Positions 42,748 to 50,893 of a stretch of 64,000 nt of DNA are shown here, piece after piece. The DNA lies in the NCBI RefSeq assembly GCF_014982715.1, contig NZ_JADCJY010000001.1:2046001-2110000 (forward strand), in the 5' to 3' direction. Origin of the DNA: Gallalistipes aquisgranensis. Lineage in GTDB: Bacteria; Bacteroidota; Bacteroidia; Bacteroidales; Rikenellaceae. Position numbers and translations under genes: made by a program. Positions within the stretch are counted from its first letter, which is position 1. Each line of letters starts with the position of its first letter. The notes under the pieces were generated by a model. That model searched no databases and had not been told where the DNA came from. It saw only the letters and a list, made by a program, of their open reading frames with translations.

Positions 42748-43902
42748 TTATTCGGCGATCCGGTCCACGATCACGGCGATGGCCCCGTCACCCGTCACGT
42801 TGGTCGCCGTGCCGAAACTGTCCATGGCGATATAGAGGGCGATCATCAGCCCCACGGCCACCTCGTCGAAACCGAGCATGGATTGCAGCAGACCCGCGGC
42901 CGCCATGATCGCGCCGCCCGGCACGCCCGGAGCCGCCACCATCGTGATGCCGAGCATCAGGATAAACCCGCAGAAGGCCGCCGCATCGACCGGCAGGCCC
43001 CCCAGCGTGATGATCGCCAGCGCACAGGCCACGATCTTCATGGTGCTGCCCGAAAGATGGATCGTGGCGCACAGGGGCACCACGAAACCCGCCACCGAAG
43101 GGCGTACGCCGCAGCGCAGGGTGCGGTCGAGAGTCACGGGAATGGTCGCCGCCGAAGACTGCGTACCCAATGCCGTGACGTAAGCCGCCAGCATGGTCCG
43201 CAGCAGACGCAAGGGATTCCTGTGCGCGACGGCCCCGGCCGTCGAAAACTGCACCAGCAACAGCACGAGGGTCAGCACGAAGATCAGGGCGATCAGTTTG
43301 ACGAACACCTCCAATACCCCGGCCACCTGTCCGGAGACGGTCATCGAAAGGAAAATACCGAAAATATAAAACGGCAGCAGGGGAATGATGACACGCTCGA
43401 TGACGAGGACGATCACCTTACGAAACTCGTCGAACAGCCCTTTGAGCACGCTTCCCGACAGACGGGAGATGCCGATTCCCAGCACGAACGAGAAGATCAG
43501 GGCACTCATCACCCCCAGCAGGGGCGGCATGTCGACGGTGAAATAGGGTTCGACGACCGAAGCGCTCTCCTCCATGCGGCTCAGGGAATCGCCCTCCAGC
43601 AGCCACGGATAGAGCAGCGTACAGGCTCCGTAGGTGAAAAATCCCGAAAAGAGGGTGAACCCGTAGGAGAGTGCGGCCGTAATCAGCAACAGGCGGCCGG
43701 CACTGTTTCCCAGATCGGCGATGCCGGGTACGACCAGCCCGATGATGAGCAGCGGAATGATGAAATTCAGAAAATTGCCGAAAAGGGCATTGAACGTGAG
43801 AAAAACCCGTGTCAGGGCTTCGGGAAAGAAGAAACCGCAGCCTACGCCCAAAGCGATGGCAAGCAGGATACGGGGCAGCAGTCCGATCTCGATGCGTTTC
43901 AT
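42748..43902 (-). CDS. Dicarboxylate/amino acid:cation symporter (DAACS family)
   Basis: A 384-residue membrane carrier of the GltP/DctA type with about eight to ten membrane segments. Signature parts are TQSSAATIPVTLDRTL, VPLCATIHLSGSTMKI (the N-M-D-G region is here H-L-S-G, so the transport motif is altered) and a mid-chain hairpin. It should bring in C4-dicarboxylates or glutamate with Na+ or H+. The fold is clear; the substrate is not. It lies 27 bp from the LptF/G gene on the same strand. Confidence 0.85.
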   Translation of the reverse strand: MKRIEIGLLPRILLAIALGVGCGFFFPEALTRVFLTFNALFGNFLNFIIPLLIIGLVVPGIADLGNSAGRLLLITAALSYGFTLFSGFFTYGACTLLYPWLLEGDSLSRMEESASVVEPYFTVDMPPLLGVMSALIFSFVLGIGISRLSGSVLKGLFDEFRKVIVLVIERVIIPLLPFYIFGIFLSMTVSGQVAGVLEVFVKLIALIFVLTLVLLLVQFSTAGAVAHRNPLRLLRTMLAAYVTALGTQSSAATIPVTLDRTLRCGVRPSVAGFVVPLCATIHLSGSTMKIVACALAIITLGGLPVDAAAFCGFILMLGITMVAAPGVPGGAIMAAAGLLQSMLGFDEVAVGLMIALYIAMDSFGTATNVTGDGAIAVIVDRIAE

Positions 43903-43929
43903 GGCGATAAGATATTTAGGGGCCGGAGC

Positions 43930-45078
43930 CTATTTCGGTGCCTTGCGGTAGAGATAGATGCCGATGCAGAGGTAGAGCAGGTTGGGCAGCCACACCGAAA
44001 TCTGCGCCGGGAGCAGACCTCCCTTGGCGAACTCCTCGGTGAATTTGCTCACCAGAATATAGGAGAAACAGAGGGCGATGCCGATACCGATATGGAGCCC
44101 CGTGCCGCCCCGCACCTTGCGCGAGGAGAGCGAAACGCCGATCAGCGTCAGGATGAAGGTCGAGATGGGATAGGCGAAACGGTTCTGCCGCTCCACCTCG
44201 AACTGGGCGATCTGGTCGGACCCCTTCTGTTTCTGCTGGCGGATAAAACGCGACAGATCGACGATGTTCATCGTCTTGATGAGCTCCTCCACCCGTCCCA
44301 GTTCATTGGCTTCCAGATTGATGAGGGTATCGAGCCGCTGATGGGTCTCGAATGTCTCCTTCTCGCCCTCGAACCGGCGGGTAATGTATTTCGGGGCCGA
44401 CCAGCGCTTGGTCTCGGGATCGAAGCGCACGTCGGAGGCTTCGAGCGAGGAGACGATCGAACTCCCCTCGAACTGTTCCAGCGCGAGGAACGAAGCCCGC
44501 TGGCTGTTTCCCGAATAGTCGCGGATATAGGCGAACGTTCCGGGATAGACCTGCCGGTAGATATGCTGGTCGTACCGCTGGTTCTGCTTCTTCTTGAAAT
44601 ACTGGCTTTCGAAATCGACCCGCCGGGCATTGGCCGCGGGAATCACCACCAGATTGAGCGACAGCGAGAGCAGGGTGATCGCCGTAGCCGACACGAAATA
44701 GGGCCACATGAGCCGGTTGAAACTCACGCCGCTGGAGAGGATGGCGATGATCTCGGTCTGATAGGCCATCTTCGAGGTGAAGAAGATCACCGCGATGAAG
44801 GTGAACAGGCCGCTGAACTGATTGATGAAGAAGGGGATGAAGTTGAAATAGTATTGGGTGATGATCTTCGACAGGGGGGCTTTCAGTTCGATGAAGTCGT
44901 CGATCTTCTCCACCGCGTCGAAAATGACCACGATCACGATGATCAGGGCGATGGCGAACACGTAAGTTCCCAGGAACTTCTTGATGATGTACCAATCGAG
45001 TATCCTGAGCCCCGGGAACCGGAACCTGCGGTGCCCGTCCAGACGGGGCACGGGAGCCTGCATGCCGCTGTCCGTCAT
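43930..45078 (-). CDS. LptF/LptG-family permease (YjgP/YjgQ)
   Basis: A 382-residue protein with six membrane segments, three at each end (about residues 25-50, 65-90, 105-130 and 290-375), around a periplasmic beta-rich domain. The start MTDSGMQAPVPRL and DWYIIKKFLGTYVFAIALII fit the family. It is an inner-membrane subunit of the lipopolysaccharide export machine LptBFGC. The other permease is not in the window. Its start overlaps the tgt stop by 4 bp, so it is translated after tgt. Confidence 0.88.
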   Translation of the reverse strand: MTDSGMQAPVPRLDGHRRFRFPGLRILDWYIIKKFLGTYVFAIALIIVIVVIFDAVEKIDDFIELKAPLSKIITQYYFNFIPFFINQFSGLFTFIAVIFFTSKMAYQTEIIAILSSGVSFNRLMWPYFVSATAITLLSLSLNLVVIPAANARRVDFESQYFKKKQNQRYDQHIYRQVYPGTFAYIRDYSGNSQRASFLALEQFEGSSIVSSLEASDVRFDPETKRWSAPKYITRRFEGEKETFETHQRLDTLINLEANELGRVEELIKTMNIVDLSRFIRQQKQKGSDQIAQFEVERQNRFAYPISTFILTLIGVSLSSRKVRGGTGLHIGIGIALCFSYILVSKFTEEFAKGGLLPAQISVWLPNLLYLCIGIYLYRKAPK

Positions 45079-46205
45079 AGCCTTCGTCCCAGTTTAACGA
45101 CCATTTCCCGTTTCCAGGCGAGGAACGACCCGTCCAGAATCCGCCGGCGGGCCTCTCCCACCAGCCAGAGGTAAAAGGCCAGGTTGTGCATCGAGGCGAT
45201 CTGGGCGGCCATCATCTCCCCGGCGATGGCCAGATGCCGCAGGTAAGCCTTCGTATAGTGCGTATCCGCGAAGCAAAGACCCGCCGGGTCGATCGGCGAG
45301 AAGTCGTCCCGCCACTTCTGGTTGCGGATGTTGACGATCCCTTCGCTGGTGAAAAGCATACCGTTGCGCCCGTTGCGGGTGGGCATCACGCAGTCGAACA
45401 TGTCCACGCCCCGTTCGATGGCCTCCAGGATGTTGACCGGCGTCCCCACCCCCATCAGGTAGCGGGGTCTGTCCTTCGGCAGGATGCCGTTGACCAGTTC
45501 GATCATTTCGTACATCACCGGGGCGGGCTCTCCCACGGCCAGCCCTCCGATGGCATATCCCTCGGCGCCGAACTGCTGCACGAATTCGGCCGAGCGGGTG
45601 CGCAGGTCGGGATAGGTGCACCCCTGCACGATGGGAAAGAGCGTCTGGCTGTATCCGTATTTCGGCGAGGTCTTTCCGTAGCGTTCGAAACAGCGTTCCA
45701 GCCAGCGGTGGGTCAGTTCGAGCGATCTGGCGGCATAGTCGTAGGGCGCGTCGCCGGGCGGACACTCGTCGAAAGCCATCATGATGTCGGCCCCGATCGA
45801 ACGCTCGGTGTCGATCACGCTCTCGGGCGTGAACAGATGTTTCGATCCGTCGATGTGCGACGAGAAGCGGCATCCCTCCGGGGTGAGCTTGCGCGAGGTC
45901 GCCAGCGAAAAGACCTGGAAACCGCCGCTGTCGGTGAGCACCGGACCGTCCCAGCCGCTGAAACGGTGGACGCCGCCCGCCCGTTCCAGAATATCGGTGC
46001 CGGGCCGCAGGTAGAGATGGTACGTATTGGCCAGGATGATCCGGGCCTTCACCTCCTCCTTCAGGTCGCGGTGGAAAACCCCCTTGACGCTGGCTGCGGT
46101 CCCTACCGGCATGAAAATAGGGGTCGGGATCGTGCCGTGGTCGGTGGTGATCTCCCCGGCCCGTGCGGCGCAATCGGCGGCGGTATGCTGCAAATCGAAC
46201 TTCAT
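45075..46205 (-). CDS. tgt: tRNA-guanine transglycosylase
   Basis: A 376-residue (beta/alpha)8 enzyme that swaps guanine 34 for preQ1 in GUN-anticodon tRNAs. The ATG at 46205 (MKFDLQHTAADCAARAG) is chosen over 46214. TDSGGFQVFSLA holds the first active-site Asp and DCVMPTRNGRNG the second with its binding loop. The usual C-terminal zinc site C-x-C-x2-C is reduced: the matching stretch PAGLCFADTHYTKAYLRHL has only one Cys, with Gly and Asp at the others, though the His later is kept. This may be usual in Bacteroidetes. It is the first gene of the tgt-lptF/G-symporter run. Confidence 0.92.
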   Translation of the reverse strand: MKFDLQHTAADCAARAGEITTDHGTIPTPIFMPVGTAASVKGVFHRDLKEEVKARIILANTYHLYLRPGTDILERAGGVHRFSGWDGPVLTDSGGFQVFSLATSRKLTPEGCRFSSHIDGSKHLFTPESVIDTERSIGADIMMAFDECPPGDAPYDYAARSLELTHRWLERCFERYGKTSPKYGYSQTLFPIVQGCTYPDLRTRSAEFVQQFGAEGYAIGGLAVGEPAPVMYEMIELVNGILPKDRPRYLMGVGTPVNILEAIERGVDMFDCVMPTRNGRNGMLFTSEGIVNIRNQKWRDDFSPIDPAGLCFADTHYTKAYLRHLAIAGEMMAAQIASMHNLAFYLWLVGEARRRILDGSFLAWKREMVVKLGRRL

Positions 46206-46211
46206 AGCGGA

Positions 46212-46219
46212 CAAATGTA
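46212..46219 (-). promoter_or_regulatory. -7 box of tgt
   Basis: TACATTTG on the minus strand, exact TAnnTTTG, only 6 bp before the ATG, so the mRNA would be nearly leaderless. Confidence 0.5.
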
Positions 46220-46272
46220 CATATAATTCCCCAGCCCGCCAATTTTTTGGCGGCAGGTTCGGGAAATTTGTG

Positions 46273-46280
46273 TACCTTTG
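46273..46280 (+). promoter_or_regulatory. -7 box of the GT2-sigma factor unit
   Basis: TACCTTTG, exact TAnnTTTG, 26 bp before the GTG at 46307. It supports that late GTG start over the upstream TTG. A possible TTTTTTG lies 23 bp upstream. Confidence 0.6.
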
Positions 46281-46306
46281 TCCGATTACAAATCACACCT
46301 ACCGAC

Positions 46307-47473
46307 GTGTCATTCCTTTCCCGGTTATACGAAAGTCTCGAAACCGCTTACGGGACGCCGGCGCTGGCCCTGGCCGCGGCGGCGGTCGTGCTGTTCATCG
46401 TACAGTTGTGTTACTGGATGCGGTGTTACGCCCGCATTCCCTCCTACCGCGTGGACGGCGGACAGGAACGCGACACGCAACGGCCTCCCGTCTCGGTGAT
46501 CGTGGTGGTACAGGACGACTTCACCTATCTGGAGGAGACGCTGCCGCTGATCCTCGGCCAGCAATACCCCGAGTTCGAAGTGGTCGTGGTCGACCTGGCC
46601 TCCGCAGAAGAGTTCTCCGACGCCCTGCAGGCTCTGCAGGAGCAGCATCCCCACCTGTCCGCCACCCGCATCGAACAGGACACCCGCTTCCCGATCGGCC
46701 GCAAACTGGCGCTCAACGTGGGAATCAAGGCCGCCCGTTACGAACGGCTGCTGATCACCACCACGGCGGCCCGGCCCACGTCCGACCGCTGGCTCGCGCT
46801 GATGGCCCGGGGATTCGAACGGGGCGACGTGGTGTTGGGTTACTGCGGCATGGAACGCAAACCGGGCATCGTGAACCGGCTGATCCGCTGCTCCCGGGTC
46901 ATGACTTCGGTCCGGGCTCTCAGTTCGGCGATCCGGGGCGTGCCCTACCGGGGCAGCATCCACAACCTCGGGTTCACCAAGACCCTCTATTTCGGTGTCA
47001 AGGGCTTCAACTACCTGAACCTCAATTCAGGGGAAGACGACCTTTTCCTGCAGACGATCGCCACGCCGGACAATACGGCCGTGATCCTCAATCCCAAGGC
47101 GACCGTGCGCCAGTGGCAGTGGGGCGGTGCGTCCTGGTGGCACGACCTGCGCAAATTCGAGAGCTACACCTACAAATACTATCCCCTGCAAGTGAAAAAC
47201 GCCGTCCAGTGGGAGCTCGGCAGCCGCCTGCTCTTCCTGGCCACGGTGCTGACCGCCCTGTGCCTGCTCCCTCCCGAATTCAAGCTGGGTACGCTGGCAC
47301 TATGGCTGCTGCGGCTGGGGATCGTGGAGTTCGAATCGTGGCGCATCCGGCGGCGGCTGGGCGAAGGGGGACTGGGCTGGTGCTGGATCGTCTATGACCT
47401 GTGGGCGCCGCTGTGCGAAATACGGCTGTGGCTCTCCCGCACGCTTCGTCCGAGCAAAGGCTTATGGAGATAG
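46307..47473 (+). CDS. Membrane-anchored GT2 glycosyltransferase
   Basis: A 388-residue GT2 enzyme. The GTG at 46307 is chosen because the promoter box ends at 46280; the longer TTG start would precede transcription. One membrane segment near residues 15-38 (TPALALAAAAVVLFIVQLCY) leads to the catalytic domain: PVSVIVVVQDDFTYLEETLP and EVVVVDLASAEE, and later SGEDDLFLQTIATPDN, where the acidic residues of GT2 lie. QWQWGGASWWHDLRKF follows, typical of this bacterial group, with two more hydrophobic segments near 310-345. The acceptor is unknown. It ends 10 bp inside the sigma factor gene. Confidence 0.83.
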   Translation: MSFLSRLYESLETAYGTPALALAAAAVVLFIVQLCYWMRCYARIPSYRVDGGQERDTQRPPVSVIVVVQDDFTYLEETLPLILGQQYPEFEVVVVDLASAEEFSDALQALQEQHPHLSATRIEQDTRFPIGRKLALNVGIKAARYERLLITTTAARPTSDRWLALMARGFERGDVVLGYCGMERKPGIVNRLIRCSRVMTSVRALSSAIRGVPYRGSIHNLGFTKTLYFGVKGFNYLNLNSGEDDLFLQTIATPDNTAVILNPKATVRQWQWGGASWWHDLRKFESYTYKYYPLQVKNAVQWELGSRLLFLATVLTALCLLPPEFKLGTLALWLLRLGIVEFESWRIRRRLGEGGLGWCWIVYDLWAPLCEIRLWLSRTLRPSKGLWR

Positions 47474-48054
47474 AGAGTTACATCGTAGCGAGCGATCAGC
47501 AGCTGATCGAGAGGGTACTGAAAGGCGACGCGGCGGCTTTCGAACACCTCTTCGACCGCTATCGGGAGGCCATGTTCCAGCTCTACATGCAGCGCACGGG
47601 CGGGAACCGGGACGACACCGACGACCTGCTTCAGGAGACCTTCGTCAAGGTCTACCTCAACCTGCACCGCTACAAGCCCGACTACACGTTCGGACAGTGG
47701 ATCTACACGATCGCACGCAACACGTTCGTGGACTACGTGCGCAAACGCCGGGACGACCTTTCGATCGACAACGTGCAGGAGAGCCGTTCTCCGGCGCTGA
47801 TGCCCGCCTCGGCGGCTCCCACTCCGGAAGAGAGTTTCATCAGCGTGCAGCAGCGGGCGCAGCTGGAACACCACCTGGAGCGGATGACGCCCCGCTACCG
47901 GCAGCTGATCGAACTGCGTTTCTTCCGCGAATACTCCTACGAGGAGATCGCCCGCGAACTCGACCTGCCGCTGGGCACGGTGAAGACCCAGATCCACCGC
48001 GCACGCGAACAGTTGTGCCGGTTCATCACCGAACACACGGACATCCTCCCGTAG
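47464..48054 (+). CDS. Sigma-70 family (ECF-type) RNA polymerase sigma factor
   Basis: A 196-residue sigma factor. The ATG at 47464 (MEIESYIVASDQQLIERVL) overlaps the GT2 gene by 10 bp. Region 2 is DDTDDLLQETFVKVYLNLH with FGQWIYTIARNTFVDYVRKR, and region 4 is YRQLIELRFFREYSYEEIAR, then LDLPLGTVKTQIHRAREQL with its helix-turn-helix. The linker is proline- and alanine-rich. There is no region 1 or 3, so it is ECF-type. No anti-sigma gene follows; the next gene is rsmG. What it controls is unknown. Confidence 0.92.
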   Translation: MEIESYIVASDQQLIERVLKGDAAAFEHLFDRYREAMFQLYMQRTGGNRDDTDDLLQETFVKVYLNLHRYKPDYTFGQWIYTIARNTFVDYVRKRRDDLSIDNVQESRSPALMPASAAPTPEESFISVQQRAQLEHHLERMTPRYRQLIELRFFREYSYEEIARELDLPLGTVKTQIHRAREQLCRFITEHTDILP

Positions 48055-48168
48055 GCGATCCGGGAGAACGGACCGGACGACAAGACCCGCAACCACGCTA
48101 ACGGCCACACACGGCCCCCGCTCCGCACCACGGAACAAAAGCTCTCGCAAACCGACACACCACAACGC

Positions 48169-48792
48169 ATGGAACTGATCGAAAAATATTTCGGGGAGGA
48201 ACTCTCCCCGCTGCAAAGGGAACGCTTCGCGCGGCTGTACGACCTGTACGGGGGGTGGAACGCACGGATCAACGTCGTCTCGCGCAAGGACTTCGACCGG
48301 CTCTACGAACGGCACGTACTCCACTCGCTGGCCATCGCCCGGGTCTGCCGCTTCGGGGCCGGGGCCCGCATCCTCGACGTGGGATGCGGCGGAGGCTTCC
48401 CGGGTATTCCGCTGGCGATCCTCTTTCCGCAGGCCCGGTTCACGCTGGCAGACTCGATCGGCAAGAAGATCTCCGTGGTGCGCGGCGTGAGCGGGGCCCT
48501 CTCGCTGGAGAACGTGGTCCCCGTACACGGACGGGCCGAGGAGATCGATGCGCAGTTCGACTACGTCGTCAGCCGGGCCGTCACCCGGATGAAGGAGTTC
48601 GTCGGCTGGGTATGGAACAGGATCGAACCGGGACAGCAGGGAACGCTGCCCGCGGGCATCCTCTACCTCAAGGGAGGCGACCTGCGGGAAGAGCTGGCCG
48701 AAACGGGGAAAAGATACACGCTCTACGACATTCCCGACTTTTTCGAAGAGGAGTTTTTCGAGACCAAGAAGGTCGTCTACCTTCCCCGGTAG
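48169..48792 (+). CDS. rsmG: 16S rRNA (guanine527-N7)-methyltransferase
   Basis: A 207-residue SAM-dependent methyltransferase acting on G527 of 16S rRNA. ILDVGCGGGFPGIPLAILFP near residues 65-84 is the SAM-binding motif I of the RsmG family, and FTLADSIGKKISVVR and VHGRAEE follow. It begins ATG at 48169, 114 bp after the sigma gene, and ends beside a converging OMP gene with no clear terminator between. Length is normal. Confidence 0.92.
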   Translation: MELIEKYFGEELSPLQRERFARLYDLYGGWNARINVVSRKDFDRLYERHVLHSLAIARVCRFGAGARILDVGCGGGFPGIPLAILFPQARFTLADSIGKKISVVRGVSGALSLENVVPVHGRAEEIDAQFDYVVSRAVTRMKEFVGWVWNRIEPGQQGTLPAGILYLKGGDLREELAETGKRYTLYDIPDFFEEEFFETKKVVYLPR

Positions 48793-48797
48793 CCCTC

Positions 48798-49427
48798 CTA
48801 TTCCCGGATGGAATCGGGCGTACCGTACATGGCCCGGAAGGTATGGGCCCCCAGACGGACACCGGCCCCGATGCGGAGCACGCCGTTGCGCACCGCCTTG
48901 CCGCCCGAACGCCCCACCCCGCCGTCGGTATTGGTGAGCCCCACGTCGTAGCGGGCCGAGAATTCGATGGACGGAGACAGCAGCCAGGAGAGACCCAGCG
49001 CCAGCGACACGTCGAACGTGTTGAAATCCTCTTTGGGCAGACGCCGGGTGACGAGCGTTCCGTCGCCCGGATCGTAGCACGCCTTATAACGCAAGGCGAA
49101 ACCGAACTGGGGCCCCACGTCGAAAGAGAAGCGGTTGGAAGGATGTATTTTCAGCAGGACAGGCACGGCCAGATAGCTCGACTTGACCCACTGGCGGTCG
49201 CCCAGATCGGCACCCTGCCGGGAATAGAGCACCTCGGGCTGGATACCCAGCAGCCGGAAGGCATAGCGGTACTCGGCGAACGCGCCCACGTAATAGCCCG
49301 GACGCATATCGGCCCCGACATGGGTCAGTTTGGAGATGTTCCAACCTCCCTTCACACCGCCCGTCCACTGGGCGAATGCCCCCGAAGCGGCCGCCACGCA
49401 GGCAGCCAGCAAAATCAGCTTTTTCAT
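48798..49427 (-). CDS. Small outer-membrane beta-barrel protein (PorT/OmpW-like)
   Basis: A 209-residue protein with a signal peptide (MKKLILLAACVAAASGAFAQ). The start at 49427 is preferred to 49469 because the longer form places a Cys-rich leader before the signal. The mature chain is a row of amphipathic strands with Gly (GGVKGGWNISKLTHVG, GYYVGAFAEYRYAF, LSPSIEFSARYDVGLTN) and ends as an 8-strand barrel of the OMP_b-brl_2 kind. It probably sits in the outer membrane. Function is unknown. It converges with rsmG, 5 bp apart. Confidence 0.75.
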   Translation of the reverse strand: MKKLILLAACVAAASGAFAQWTGGVKGGWNISKLTHVGADMRPGYYVGAFAEYRYAFRLLGIQPEVLYSRQGADLGDRQWVKSSYLAVPVLLKIHPSNRFSFDVGPQFGFALRYKACYDPGDGTLVTRRLPKEDFNTFDVSLALGLSWLLSPSIEFSARYDVGLTNTDGGVGRSGGKAVRNGVLRIGAGVRLGAHTFRAMYGTPDSIRE

Positions 49428-49545
49428 AACCAGCACATTACTTGATTGTCCGCATATACAACGCCGCAAAAGCCGCCGTTCGTATCCGAAAGATACAAAA
49501 AGCGGACGAAACGGCCGCCCGGACCTAAAAATTTACGGGATTATT

Positions 49546-49575
49546 TTTGCAAAACCCAAAAATATTGTACCTTTG
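49546..49575 (+). promoter_or_regulatory. Promoter of rpmH
   Basis: TTTG (49546-49549) and TACCTTTG (49568-49575) with 18 bp between, close to the full Bacteroidetes consensus. The leader is about 69 nt. Confidence 0.75.
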
Positions 49576-49648
49576 CACTCCGTTGTACGCCCACGGGCCG
49601 GCACGGCCGATAACGGAGCATATTAAACGAAGATAACAAGATACGACA

Positions 49649-49804
49649 ATGAAAAGGACTTTTCAACCCTCGCAGAGAAAAAGACGGAACAAACACGGCT
49701 TCCGTGAAAGAATGTCTACCCCCAACGGACGCCGCGTTCTGGCCGCCCGTCGCGCCAAGGGCCGCAAGAAACTGACGGTTTCCGACGAAGCCCGCGCGAA
49801 ATAG
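49649..49804 (+). CDS. rpmH: 50S ribosomal protein L34
   Basis: A 51-residue basic protein, starting [18 protein letters not shown] and continuing [18 protein letters not shown], the near-universal L34 signature. It is a late-assembling protein of the large ribosomal subunit. rnpA is not next to it, unlike in many bacteria. It has a strong promoter and a terminator directly after, so it is a stand-alone unit here. Confidence 0.97.
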   Translation: MKRTFQPSQRKRRNKHGFRERMSTPNGRRVLAARRAKGRKKLTVSDEARAK

Positions 49805-49823
49805 GGTTCCGACATACGACAAG

Positions 49824-49851
49824 AAAAGGACGGCCGCAGCTGTCCTTTTTT
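49824..49851 (+). terminator. Intrinsic terminator of rpmH
   Basis: AAAAGGAC with GTCCTTTT makes an 8-bp stem, then TTTTG; it lies about 20 bp after the rpmH stop. Confidence 0.85.
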
Positions 49852-49877
49852 GTTTGCGGTATTTCCACCCTTTTTCG

Positions 49878-49885
49878 TATCTTTA
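49878..49885 (+). promoter_or_regulatory. -7-like box before the PASTA gene
   Basis: TATCTTTA, one base off TAnnTTTG, about 80 bp before the ATG at 49967. Confidence 0.4.
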
Positions 49886-49966
49886 CGGCCGCGGCGGAAT
49901 CCGGCGGCCGGACCACGGAACCGCAGGAAGGGAGGAACCGCCGCCGCGACATAACCGACAAAACCC

Positions 49967-50851
49967 ATGAATCCGCTGCGAAAACTGATCGAAAGGATAA
50001 ACGGCAACGTCATCGCCCGCAACGTGGTGCTGGCCGTATGCGCCGTGGTGATCTTCCTGTTCCTGGTCTCCGTGCTGCTGAACCTCTTCACGCGGCACAA
50101 CAAGTACAAACAGGTGCCCGACTTTTCGGGCATGAACATCGAGGAGGCCCGACAGGCCGGACGCAAGGCCTCGTTGCGGATCGAGATCAACGATTCGCTC
50201 TACGTCCCCATGTACGAAGGGGGCGTGATCCTCGACCAGAATCCGGCCCCGGGGGCCGAGGTCAAGAGCGGACGGCGCATTTTCGTCACGGTCAACTCGT
50301 TCCGGCAGAAGATGGTGCGAATTCCCTACGTGACGGACTTTTCGCTGCGGCAGGCGAAGAACAACCTGGAGGTGGCCGGGCTGGAGATCGACCGGCTGAT
50401 CTACCGGGAGGACATCGCCACGAACTACGTGCTCGAAGAGCATTACCGCGGGGAGCTCATCACCTCGGGCAGCGACGTCCGGGCGGAAGTGGGCACCGGC
50501 GTGACGCTCGTCGTGGGCATGAGCCCGGAAGATTCGACCACCGTGATCCCGAAAGTGGTCGGCTTCCCCCTCAAGGAGGCCAAAAGCCGGCTGTGGGAAG
50601 TGGGCCTGAACGTCGGCAGAATAACGGCGGAGGAGGGCATCAACGCGCTGAACGAAAACGAGGCACGGGTCTACATGCAGGAGCCGGAACAGAGCCATCT
50701 TGTGACGCTGGGTACGCCGGTCGCGCTGAAGCTGACGCTGGATACCAAGAAGGTGGAACAGGGAAGCGCGGCTTCGGACCGGGCTGCCGAGGCGATCGTC
50801 GAGGCCCGCAAGGAGCAGGAGGAGGCCGAAAAGGAAAAAGACAAGCCGTGA
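49967..50851 (+). CDS. PASTA-domain membrane protein
   Basis: A 294-residue protein with a short cytosolic N-terminus, one membrane segment near residues 18-42 (NVVLAVCAVVIFLFLVSVLL), and three periplasmic PASTA repeats at about 48-115, 118-185 and 190-262, each with a VPDFSGMNIEEA-like opening. PASTA domains bind peptidoglycan stems or beta-lactams in other proteins. The last 30 residues are Lys/Glu-rich and probably disordered. No kinase domain is present, so it is not a PknB-type kinase. It is followed by rluD in the same direction. Confidence 0.86.
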   Translation: MNPLRKLIERINGNVIARNVVLAVCAVVIFLFLVSVLLNLFTRHNKYKQVPDFSGMNIEEARQAGRKASLRIEINDSLYVPMYEGGVILDQNPAPGAEVKSGRRIFVTVNSFRQKMVRIPYVTDFSLRQAKNNLEVAGLEIDRLIYREDIATNYVLEEHYRGELITSGSDVRAEVGTGVTLVVGMSPEDSTTVIPKVVGFPLKEAKSRLWEVGLNVGRITAEEGINALNENEARVYMQEPEQSHLVTLGTPVALKLTLDTKKVEQGSAASDRAAEAIVEARKEQEEAEKEKDKP

Positions 50852-50893
50852 TCCGGCATACCGGCACAGCGAACCGATAAAAACCGAGATAAC

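Noticed and set aside
42883-45174. A 763-codon + strand frame across the symporter and LptF/G genes
   Set aside because: Shadow of two well-supported minus-strand genes; composition is low-complexity His/Gln/Arg-rich.
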